Position numbers and translations under genes: made by a program. Positions 26,389-33,456 of a stretch of DNA of 52,815 nucleotides are shown here, piece after piece. Within the stretch, counting starts at the first letter, position 1; each line of letters opens with the position of its first letter. A model generated the notes under the pieces. The model was not told where the DNA came from and searched no databases. It was given only the letters and a program-made list of their open reading frames with translations. Origin of the DNA: Streptomyces sp. T39 (GTDB lineage Bacteria; Actinomycetota; Actinomycetes; Streptomycetales; Streptomycetaceae); contig NZ_RDBP01000012.1 of the NCBI RefSeq assembly GCF_008042045.1, forward strand, positions 1,235,423 through 1,288,237, in the 5' to 3' direction.

Positions 26389-27849
26389 TCAGTCGCGCTT
26401 GCAGATGCGGTCCAGCAGGTTGGCCGTCGCCCGCTGGATGCGGGTGTCGACGTGTCCGGGCCGGTCGAGGGCCGGTGACCACGCGAAGGTGCCCGACGCG
26501 AAGACGAGCGCGCCCGAGGGCGCCCGGTACAGCGAGGTCTCCTGGTGCCGCAGGGCGCCGTCCCCGTCGCGGTACGGCGAGTGGGCGAGCAGGATGCGTC
26601 CCTGGTGCTCGGGCAGGGCGGTGCGCGGGAAGTAGCGGTCGGCCTCGCCCGCGACCAGACCCGGCAGTTCGTCACCCTCGCCCGCGCCGGTGGCCTCCCA
26701 CAGCCAGTGCTCCGCGTTCCGCACCACGAGCGGCGACGGCTCCGGCACCCGCCCCGCGTACTGGATGCCGAGCAGTTGCTGCTCGGATCGGTCCATCTCC
26801 CGCCACAGCGCCGCCTTTCCGGGGCCGCGGCGCTTGCGGCAGGTCAGCAGCCGGTCGGGCACCCCGGAGGGCGAGGGGCTCAGCTCGACCTGCCAGTACA
26901 GGGTGTTGGCCGAGAGGAAGACGAGGGAGGTGCCGCCGTCGCGCGCGGCCTCGACCGTCCGGCGCATGGGGACCGACCAGTACTCGTCGTGGCCGGGGAA
27001 GACGAGCCCGCGGTAGCGGCTGGGGTCGATGCGGCCGGCGTGCAGATCACGGGCGTCGGCGTAGGCGAGGTCGTAGCCGTACCGCTCGGCCCAGCGGATG
27101 AAGTCGTAGGCGTGACCGACGTGCAGGGGCAGGCCCGCGCCCGCGTACGGGCGGTCGAAGGAGACGGTGGTCGCCGCGTCCCGCTCCCCGAGCAGCCGGC
27201 CCTCGTCGTCCCACGCGTGGTAGAGGCTGGCGCCGGTGCGGCCGTCCTCCGGATAGAGGTTGTACGCCTGCCAGGTGACGTCCGGCAGCAGCAGGAGGAG
27301 ATCCGCCGGCTGGTCGTCGCGGACGGTGAACGGGATGTGCGACCGGTACCCGTCGAGCGTGGTCAGCACCGCGACGTACGCGCCGATCGACCAGTACGAG
27401 GGGATCTGGAGCCGCCAGGAGAGCCACCAGTGGTGGCACGAGACCGTGCGGTCGGCGGTGAGCGGCGGCGGCTGCACGATGCCGGAGAGCCGCGGACTCG
27501 TGGTGATCTTGGACGCGCCGTCGCCGCCGTAGTGACCGATGCGATAGATGTCGACCGAGAACTGCTGCGGCGGGTCCACGGTGATGTGGAAGTCGATCGC
27601 CCCACCGGGCAGCGCCGCCCCCGGCGAGACGAAGCCCTTGATCTGGCGGTGCACGTCGTCCGCGGTGCGGGGGCCGCCGGAGCCGCCGCGTGCCAGGTGC
27701 GGATCGGCGTACCAGGGGACGACCTGGCCCGCGTCGTCGAAGTAGTTCTCGCTGTTGCGCAGCCAGGGCAGCGGCCCCTGGCCGAACGGGTCGCTGACGG
27801 CATGGGCGAGGGCACCGGATTCCCATCGCCGGATGTGGTCCGCCCCCAT
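26389..27849 (-). CDS. N,N-dimethylformamidase large-subunit-like protein
   Basis: 486 residues resembling the C-terminal part of the large subunit of N,N-dimethylformamidase. The N-terminal half looks like a beta-rich carbohydrate/lectin-type domain (FHITVDPPQQFSVDIYRIGHY, TVSCHHWWLSWRLQIPS). The second half has a GATase-like core with LLLPDVTWQAYNLYPEDG, LVFPGHDEYWS and VFLSANTLYWQ. No small subunit is encoded nearby, so the amidase activity is doubtful and the true substrate unknown. The ATG start at MGADHIRR has GAGGGAGG six bases upstream; an upstream frame extension (27850-27930) is unlikely. No signal peptide seen. Confidence 0.75.
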   Translation of the reverse strand: MGADHIRRWESGALAHAVSDPFGQGPLPWLRNSENYFDDAGQVVPWYADPHLARGGSGGPRTADDVHRQIKGFVSPGAALPGGAIDFHITVDPPQQFSVDIYRIGHYGGDGASKITTSPRLSGIVQPPPLTADRTVSCHHWWLSWRLQIPSYWSIGAYVAVLTTLDGYRSHIPFTVRDDQPADLLLLLPDVTWQAYNLYPEDGRTGASLYHAWDDEGRLLGERDAATTVSFDRPYAGAGLPLHVGHAYDFIRWAERYGYDLAYADARDLHAGRIDPSRYRGLVFPGHDEYWSVPMRRTVEAARDGGTSLVFLSANTLYWQVELSPSPSGVPDRLLTCRKRRGPGKAALWREMDRSEQQLLGIQYAGRVPEPSPLVVRNAEHWLWEATGAGEGDELPGLVAGEADRYFPRTALPEHQGRILLAHSPYRDGDGALRHQETSLYRAPSGALVFASGTFAWSPALDRPGHVDTRIQRATANLLDRICKRD

Positions 27850-28031
27850 GGTGTGCCCTCCCTCGCCGTCCTGGCATCGCCGGTGCGCCGACCTGAGCAG
27901 CGCCGGTCTCCAGCACATCACATAACGCACTCACTCCGTCACCGTTCGTCGCGAATCGACGTGAAACGGAAGGCAGTTCTCCGGATCGGGGCCGCTGGAG
28001 ACTCGCCGGGCGCCTCGGCGGACCGGGCCTC

Positions 28032-29723
28032 TCAGGCGAGCCGGACCGGGCTCTCCGGGCGGACGCCGAGCGAACCGAGCCAGACCCGCAGCGGCTTGGC
28101 GTCGCCCTCCTCCACGAGGCTGAGCACCGGAGCGAGCAGGTCGGCCCTGCGCTCGCCGTCCATCAGCAGGGCCGGGCCGTCGAGCCAGTCCAGTCCGGGG
28201 GCGGCCCCGGCGGTGTCGATCGCCGTGCAGCACACCATCGCCACGACATGGTCGGCCAGCAGATCGCGCCCGGTGCGGGGCGGCTGGAGGGGCAGCGGCG
28301 CCAGGTCACCGCCCCACAGGGCCGCCAGCATCTCGTCCCCGCCGTCCCGGGGCGCCGCGCCCGCGGGACCGCTGCCGGGACCGGGCTGCGCTGCCGGGCC
28401 CTCGGAGGCGGGGCCCTCCGGTGCGCCGGCGGGCCGCGGGGCGGCCGCCTCGTCCCTGGCCATCCGGGCGGTGAGAGCGGCCGCCAGACCGTCGCTCGCC
28501 TCGCCGCCCGGCCGCTGCGACAGATGCTCCATCACCCGGGCCAGCGTCGGCCCTCCCGGACCGCTCACCGCGGGCACGTCCAGTTCGTCCAGCACCTGAT
28601 GGATACGGGCCGCCTCGGTGCGCCACTTGTGGTCGACGACCTCGGCCGGATACCCGTCCCAGTCCACCGGCGACCAGTGCGCCCCCGGCGAGGCCGGACC
28701 GCCGTGGAACAGCCGTGCCGCGAGCAGGGAGACCGCTTCGTCGACAGCCCCCGGCTCCTCCAGCAGATCGCAGGCCGGGCGCTCGTTCAGCCGGGAGGTG
28801 AAGCCGTCCGCGAGGCGGTCGCGGCGGGAGAGCTCGGTCAGCGCCGAGACGACGCCCGCGTCCAGCTGCGAGGGCCACCGGCCCATCCGCCAGGCGGGCA
28901 GGGCCACCCTCGTCAGCAGCCTGTCCCACCCCGCGTACGCCAGGCCGACCTGCTCCTGGGCGACGATCCGCAGGCCGTAGTCCACACCCTGGGCCCGCTC
29001 CGAGGCCGCAGCGGCCACCCAGCGTTCCATCTCCGCGGCATCCGTCTGACAGGTGCGCAGCAGGAGCCGGGCGATCCGGCCGGCCAGCAGCGTCACCGGG
29101 AGCCGTATGGAGCGCGGCGGCCGGGCGGCGTCGGCGACGGCCGCGTCCAGCCCGCGGACGAAACGGCGGGCCGCGGCTATGTCCGGGTCGGCGGCCAGGC
29201 CGGCGCCCGCGACGACCGGGGCGAGCACGGCGCGCAGCTCGGCCACCCGCATCCACCACAGGAAGGGGGAACCGATCACCAGCACCGGGGCCTCGCCCGC
29301 CCGCCGCCGGCCGTGCGTCCCGGACCTGCGGTGCGCGGGATGGGAACGGTCCTCCAGCCAGCTGTCGCAGTCGGGGGTCAGCGCCAGCGCCGAGGGCACG
29401 GGCACCTCCAGCCGGCCGGCGAGATCCTCCACCAGCCGGTGCAGATCGGGGGCCGCCCGCACGGAGAGGTCGACGGTGGGCGTCAGCGCGGGCGCCGCCC
29501 GGGCGATCGTCGCCGCGACCGACGCCGCGACGAGCAGCACCACGACGGCGCAGGCCGCCGCGACGCCTCGCGCGGTGTCCCAGCCCGCCCCGCTCAGCCG
29601 GCCCATGGCGCCGCCGGCGAACAGCACGACCGCGACGGCCGCGGGCACGAGGGCGACGGCGGTCGCCCCGCTGCGCAGGCGCAGCAGGGCAAGAGCCTTG
29701 GCACGAGCGCCGTGAGCGCCCAT
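28032..29723 (-). CDS. membrane protein resembling an M48 peptidase that has lost its zinc site
   Basis: 563 residues. Two hydrophobic segments lie near residues 20-42 and 50-75. The following region reads like the M48 (HtpX-like) catalytic domain: VEDLAGRLEVPVPSALALTP, then VLVIGSPFLWWMRVAELRAV, then LAPVVAG. In M48 peptidases that place reads LAHELAH, so the HExxH zinc motif is replaced by PVVAG (residues 169-173). No other HExxH is present. The C-terminal 150 residues are Pro/Ala/Gly-rich with a short conserved end. The assignment is from motif spacing, not a search. The ATG at 29723 is preferred (GGGGA upstream); a GTG at 29750 is possible. Probably a non-catalytic membrane scaffold or regulator (inference). 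Confidence 0.65.
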   Translation of the reverse strand: MGAHGARAKALALLRLRSGATAVALVPAAVAVVLFAGGAMGRLSGAGWDTARGVAAACAVVVLLVAASVAATIARAAPALTPTVDLSVRAAPDLHRLVEDLAGRLEVPVPSALALTPDCDSWLEDRSHPAHRRSGTHGRRRAGEAPVLVIGSPFLWWMRVAELRAVLAPVVAGAGLAADPDIAAARRFVRGLDAAVADAARPPRSIRLPVTLLAGRIARLLLRTCQTDAAEMERWVAAAASERAQGVDYGLRIVAQEQVGLAYAGWDRLLTRVALPAWRMGRWPSQLDAGVVSALTELSRRDRLADGFTSRLNERPACDLLEEPGAVDEAVSLLAARLFHGGPASPGAHWSPVDWDGYPAEVVDHKWRTEAARIHQVLDELDVPAVSGPGGPTLARVMEHLSQRPGGEASDGLAAALTARMARDEAAAPRPAGAPEGPASEGPAAQPGPGSGPAGAAPRDGGDEMLAALWGGDLAPLPLQPPRTGRDLLADHVVAMVCCTAIDTAGAAPGLDWLDGPALLMDGERRADLLAPVLSLVEEGDAKPLRVWLGSLGVRPESPVRLA

Positions 29724-30080
29724 CGAATCCCCGAAACCGGTACCGGACACGGCCGGACGTCACCCCCTCTGCGCTGCGACGGTGTTGGTCACTCCCCCAC
29801 TGTGGCACCGCCCACCGACATCGCAATGCCGGTGAGCCATGTGCCGGAATGCCTGCGCCGCACCATAGTTGGGGCTTCGGCACCCGTCATCCGGATGGCG
29901 TACTCATCACTCGATGGAATGGCTTTGGGCAAAGGATCGGACGCGAAGGGGAACGCCGGTTCGGGCCCGCGGGGGCGGTATCCGGTCATGCCGGGAGGCC
30001 GGTGACCGGAGCTCCCGCCGGCACCACCGCCAGGCGCGGGACCGGCCCCACGACCAGGGCCCGGAGCAGGCGCACGCCGA
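29724..30080. other. intergenic region upstream of the M48-like gene
   Basis: No gene is supported. Open frames cover it on both strands, but none has a ribosome-binding site plus consistent codon bias. The right side leads into two hairpins (30081-30155). Confidence 0.4.
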
Positions 30081-30109
30081 GGAGCCCGGTGCGGCACGCA
30101 CCGGGCTCC
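30081..30109. terminator. hairpin, probable terminator
   Basis: GGAGCCCGGTGC / GCACCGGGCTCC with a 5-base loop, directly beyond the purD terminator hairpin. It may serve as a second stop. Confidence 0.6.
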
Positions 30110-30121
30110 TCGTCTCTCAGC

Positions 30122-30155
30122 GGTCCCGCCGCCCGGGCTCCCGGGCGGCGGGACC
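30122..30155 (-). terminator. hairpin terminator of purD
   Basis: GGTCCCGCCGCCCGGG pairs with CCCGGGCGGCGGGACC (about 15-16 bp) eight bases after the purD stop. No T run, as is usual in this genome. Confidence 0.75.
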
Positions 30156-30163
30156 TTCGGGCC

Positions 30164-31414
30164 TCACGCCTCGGCCGCGCTCCGCGCGATGTCCGTGCGG
30201 TGCTGCGAACCGGCCAGCCGCACCCGGGCGACGGCGCGGTACGCGCGCTCCCGGGCCTCGGACAGGTCCTTGCCGGTGGCCGTCACCGACAGCACGCGCC
30301 CGCCGGCGCTCACCACCGTGTCGCCGTCCTGCCGGGTGCCGGCGTGCAGGACGTACGCGTGCGGCGCGTCCTCGGCCGCGACCTCGTCCAGGCCCTCGAT
30401 CGCATCGCCCGTGCGCGGCGTGCCCGGGTAGTTGTGGGAGGCGACGACCACCGTGACGGCCGCGTCGTCCCGCCAGTGCAGCGGCGGAAGGGTGTCGAGG
30501 GTGCCGTTGGCGGAGGCCAGCAGGACGCCCGCCAGCGGCGTCTTCAGCCGGGCGAGGACGACCTGGGTCTCCGGGTCGCCGAAGCGCGCGTTGAACTCGA
30601 TGACCCGCACACCGCGCGAGGTGATCGCCAGCCCCGCGTACAGCAGCCCGGAGAAGGGGGTGCCGCGCCGGCGGAGCTCGTCCACCGTCGGCTGGAGAAC
30701 CGTCTGGAGGACCTCGTCGACCAGCTTCGGGTCCGCCCAGGGGAGCGGCGAGTAGGCACCCATGCCGCCGGTGTTCGGGCCCTCGTCGCCGTCGAGCGCG
30801 CGCTTGAAGTCCTGCGCCGGACGCAGCGGGACGACCGTGGTGCCGTCGGTCACGGCGAAGAGCGAGACCTCGGGGCCGTCCAGGAACTCCTCGATGACGA
30901 CCCGGCCGCACGCCAGCGCGTGCTCACGGGCCGCCGCCAGGTCTTCGGTGACCACGACGCCCTTGCCCGCGGCGAGCCCGTCGTCCTTGACGACGTAGGG
31001 CGCACCGAAGGCGTCGAGCGCCTCGTCGATCTCCTCCGGGGTGGTGCACACGTAGGCGCGGGCGGTCGGCACCCCGGCCCCCGCCATCACGTCCTTGGCG
31101 AACGCCTTGGAGCCTTCGAGCTGCGCCGCCTCCTTGGAGGGGCCGAAGCAGGGGATCCCCGCGGCACGGACCGCGTCGGCGACCCCGGCGACCAGGGGCG
31201 CCTCGGGGCCGACGACGACGAGCCCGGCCTCCAGACGCGTCGCGAGCTCCGCGACGGCCGCACCGTCGAGCTGGTCGACGGGGTGCAGCTCCGCGACCTC
31301 GGCGATTCCGGCGTTTCCGGGCGCGCAGTGCAGAGCGGTGACGTCGGGATCGAGGGACAGAGAGCGGCACAGGGCGTGTTCGCGGGCGCCGCCGCCGATG
31401 ACGAGGACCTTCAC
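30164..31414 (-). CDS. purD: phosphoribosylamine-glycine ligase (GAR synthetase)
   Basis: 416 residues; second step of IMP synthesis. Features: N-terminal MKVLVIGGGAREHALCRSL, ATP-grasp lid VVKDDGLAAGKGVVV, the family motif RFGDPETQ, and GMGAYSPLP. GTG start. It lies 61 bases downstream of dnaX on the same strand and may share its transcript. A strong hairpin follows. Confidence 0.97.
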   Translation of the reverse strand: MKVLVIGGGAREHALCRSLSLDPDVTALHCAPGNAGIAEVAELHPVDQLDGAAVAELATRLEAGLVVVGPEAPLVAGVADAVRAAGIPCFGPSKEAAQLEGSKAFAKDVMAGAGVPTARAYVCTTPEEIDEALDAFGAPYVVKDDGLAAGKGVVVTEDLAAAREHALACGRVVIEEFLDGPEVSLFAVTDGTTVVPLRPAQDFKRALDGDEGPNTGGMGAYSPLPWADPKLVDEVLQTVLQPTVDELRRRGTPFSGLLYAGLAITSRGVRVIEFNARFGDPETQVVLARLKTPLAGVLLASANGTLDTLPPLHWRDDAAVTVVVASHNYPGTPRTGDAIEGLDEVAAEDAPHAYVLHAGTRQDGDTVVSAGGRVLSVTATGKDLSEARERAYRAVARVRLAGSQHRTDIARSAAEA

Positions 31415-31475
31415 GGGCGTCAGCCTAACCGCCGGGCGCCGGAAGTCGTCGTACGGGCCTCCGAGGGGAGATCCG

Positions 31476-32903
31476 CTACTCGTTCGTATATTCCTCCACC
31501 ACCGTGGCGCCGAGCTCGCGCACGATCAGGTCGTGCCCGGACAGGGCGGAGTCCACCAGGTCCGGGTCGTCCTCCTCGGGCACGTCGTCCTCGAGGGACA
31601 CCGGCGGGGGCGGCGGCGGGGTGTACGCCTCGGCCGGTGTCCCTCGAGGACGAGCCGGGCCGGGGCCGGGGGCCTGGTAGGCGGCCGCGGCACCGCGCTC
31701 AAGACGGTCGGCCGGGCCGGGGCCGGGGGCCTGGTAGGCGGCCGCGGCACCGCGCTCAAGACGGTCGAGCCGCGCCTGGAACGCGCGCTCGTCGGTGAAG
31801 GCGGCGGGCAGCAGCACCCGCGCGCAGATGAGCTCCAGCTGGAGTCGCGGGGACGTCGCGCCGCGCATCTCGGTCAGCCCCTGGTTGACCAGGTCGGCGG
31901 CCCGGCTCAGCTCGGCCGCCCCGAACACGGACGCCTGCGCCTGCATCCGCTCCACCACGTCGGCGGGCGCGTCGATCAGGCCCTTGGACCCGGCGTCCGG
32001 CACGGCGGCCAGGATCACCAGGTCGCGCAGGCGCTCCAGCAGGTCGGCGACGAAGCGACGGGGATCGTTGCCGCCTTCGACGACCCGGTCGACGATCTCG
32101 AAGGCCGCGGCGCCGTCGCCGGAGGCGAAGGCGTCCACGACCGAGTCGAGGAGCGAGCCGTCGGTGTAGCCGAGCAGGGCCGTCGCCATGGCGTATGTCA
32201 CACCGTCGTCGGCCGCTCCGGCGAGCAGCTGGTCCATCACGGACATCGAGTCACGCACCGAACCGGCTCCGGCGCGCACGACCAGTGGCATCACCCCGTC
32301 CTCGACGGGGATGCCCTCGCGGCCGCACACCTCGGCGAGGTACTCGCGGAGCGTGCCGGGGGGAACGAGCCGGAACGGGTAGTGGTGGGTCCGGGACCGG
32401 ATCGTCCCGATGACCTTCTCGGGCTCGGTCGTCGCGAAGATGAACTTGAGGTGCTCCGGGGGCTCCTCGACCACCTTCAGCAGGGCGTTGAAGCCCTGCG
32501 GGGTGACCATGTGCGCCTCGTCGATGATGTAGATCTTGTACCGGCTGCCGGCGGGGCCGAAGAAGGCCTTCTCCCGCAGGTCGCGCGCGTCGTCCACACC
32601 GCCGTGCGACGCGGCGTCGATCTCGATGACGTCGATCGAGCCCGGTCCGTTGCGCGCGAGGTCGCGGCAGGACTGGCACTCCCCGCACGGCGTGGGCGTC
32701 GGCCCCTGCTCGCAGTTCAGGCAGCGGGCGAGGATACGGGCGCTGGTCGTCTTGCCGCAGCCGCGCGGCCCGCTGAACAGGTACGCGTGGTTGACCCGGT
32801 TGTTCCGCAGGGCCTGCTGGAGGGGATCGGTGACATGCTCCTGCCCGATGACCTCGGCGAACGACTCGGGGCGGTAGCGGCGGTACAGCGCAAGGGACGA
32901 CAC
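31476..32903 (-). CDS. dnaX: DNA polymerase III clamp-loader subunit DnaX, C-terminally contracted
   Basis: 475 residues. The AAA+ clamp-loader part is intact: Walker A GPRGCGKTT (45-53), four-Cys zinc knuckle in CLNCEQGPTPTPCGECQSC, DEAH Walker B, sensor 1 and an SRC-like IRSRTHHY. After about residue 365 the long Pro/Ala-rich linker and tau-type C-terminal domain that I expect in Streptomyces DnaX (generally well over 600 residues) are missing. Only two copies of a 19-residue repeat (DRLERGAAAAYQAPGPGPA) and a short linker join to the normal C-terminal end (SLEDDVPEEDDPDLVDSALS and on). The frame stays open. A real contraction would give a gamma-like protein; misassembly is an alternative. 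The GTG start matches family MSSLALYRRYRP. Confidence 0.9.
   Translation of the reverse strand: MSSLALYRRYRPESFAEVIGQEHVTDPLQQALRNNRVNHAYLFSGPRGCGKTTSARILARCLNCEQGPTPTPCGECQSCRDLARNGPGSIDVIEIDAASHGGVDDARDLREKAFFGPAGSRYKIYIIDEAHMVTPQGFNALLKVVEEPPEHLKFIFATTEPEKVIGTIRSRTHHYPFRLVPPGTLREYLAEVCGREGIPVEDGVMPLVVRAGAGSVRDSMSVMDQLLAGAADDGVTYAMATALLGYTDGSLLDSVVDAFASGDGAAAFEIVDRVVEGGNDPRRFVADLLERLRDLVILAAVPDAGSKGLIDAPADVVERMQAQASVFGAAELSRAADLVNQGLTEMRGATSPRLQLELICARVLLPAAFTDERAFQARLDRLERGAAAAYQAPGPGPADRLERGAAAAYQAPGPGPARPRGTPAEAYTPPPPPPVSLEDDVPEEDDPDLVDSALSGHDLIVRELGATVVEEYTNE
31585..31653. repeat. 21-bp inverted repeat in dnaX
   Basis: Arms 31585-31605 and 31633-31653 are perfect reverse complements, with a 27-base spacer. 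The left arm encodes the genuine C-terminal SLEDD region; the right arm therefore encodes an 'antisense' peptide (PRGTP). Looks like a fold-back event. Confidence 0.9.
31654..31767. repeat. 57-bp tandem duplication in dnaX
   Basis: Two perfect copies (31654-31710 and 31711-31767), each encoding DRLERGAAAAYQAPGPGPA on the minus strand. Directly abuts the 21-bp inverted repeat. Confidence 0.92.
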
Positions 32904-32961
32904 ACCTACGAGGTTATCGGGGCCCACCGACAACCGATGCCGCCGCACTCCCACGCAAAGC

Positions 32962-33048
32962 GCCCCCCACGCACCCGCCAGAGCCGACCTACCCTTGCTG
33001 CCTTCCGGCCCTGGGGGAGTTCAGTCAGATAGCGCCACGTGAGGGGCT
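32962..33048 (-). ncRNA. ffs: signal recognition particle RNA, small bacterial type
   Basis: On the minus strand, terminal pairing GCCCCTCACG with CGTGGGGGGC encloses the hallmark domain IV loop with GGAAGGCAGCAAGGGTAGG, the Ffh-binding site and tetraloop. About 87 nt; ends are set from the terminal stem. It lies 58 bases upstream of dnaX on the same strand, an arrangement also known in Bacillus (scr-dnaX). Confidence 0.9.
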
Positions 33049-33148
33049 GGCCCCAGGTTACCCGATCCCACGGGGTGCTCGGACCCCCCTCGCCCCACTC
33101 CCGGAACGGGTTCGCGAGCACTCCTCAACGTCTTGTATTGTTTGCCGC

Positions 33149-33236
33149 GGAGGATTCGCCTAGTGGCCTAGGGCGCACGCTTGGAAAGCGTGTTGGGGGC
33201 AACCCCTCACGAGTTCGAATCTCGTATCCTCCGCCA
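33149..33236 (+). tRNA. tRNA-Ser (anticodon GGA)
   Basis: A class II tRNA: acceptor GGAGGAT/ATCCTCC, discriminator G, anticodon loop TTGGAAA (GGA), long variable arm (TTGGGGGCAACCCCT), T-arm ACGAG/CTCGT with loop TTCGAAT. CCA is encoded (33234-33236), unlike the other tRNAs here. Divergent from the SRP RNA. Confidence 0.97.
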
Positions 33237-33257
33237 GTGCCTCACCGGGCACGATGT

Positions 33258-33291
33258 CGAAGGGCCCCACCGTTCGCGGTGGGGCCCTTCG
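33258..33291 (+). terminator. hairpin terminator of tRNA-Ser
   Basis: Perfect 15-bp stem CGAAGGGCCCCACCG / CGGTGGGGCCCTTCG with TTCG tetraloop, followed by TCGTCTCC. Third instance of the CCTTCGTCGTNTCC tail. Confidence 0.85.
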
Positions 33292-33456
33292 TCGTCTCCG
33301 GGTCGCCGTGCGCGGGCGGACGGGCCGGCAAAGGCCCTCCGGCGTCCGCCCGAGGAGGCCGGGGCAAGGCCCGGATCCCCGTACAACCGATCGACCCGAT
33401 CATGAGTCCTACCGGGCACGACACGTCCGTGTCCGGTCATCTCGTGGGGGTTCATC

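Noticed and set aside
26389..27849. Calling the gene a true N,N-dimethylformamidase
   Set aside because: The small subunit is missing and only the large-subunit-like fold is recognised, so the specific activity is not supported.
29789..30097. Possible small genes on either strand between the M48-like gene and purD
   Set aside because: Competing frames of similar quality, no ribosome-binding site and no recognisable sequence.
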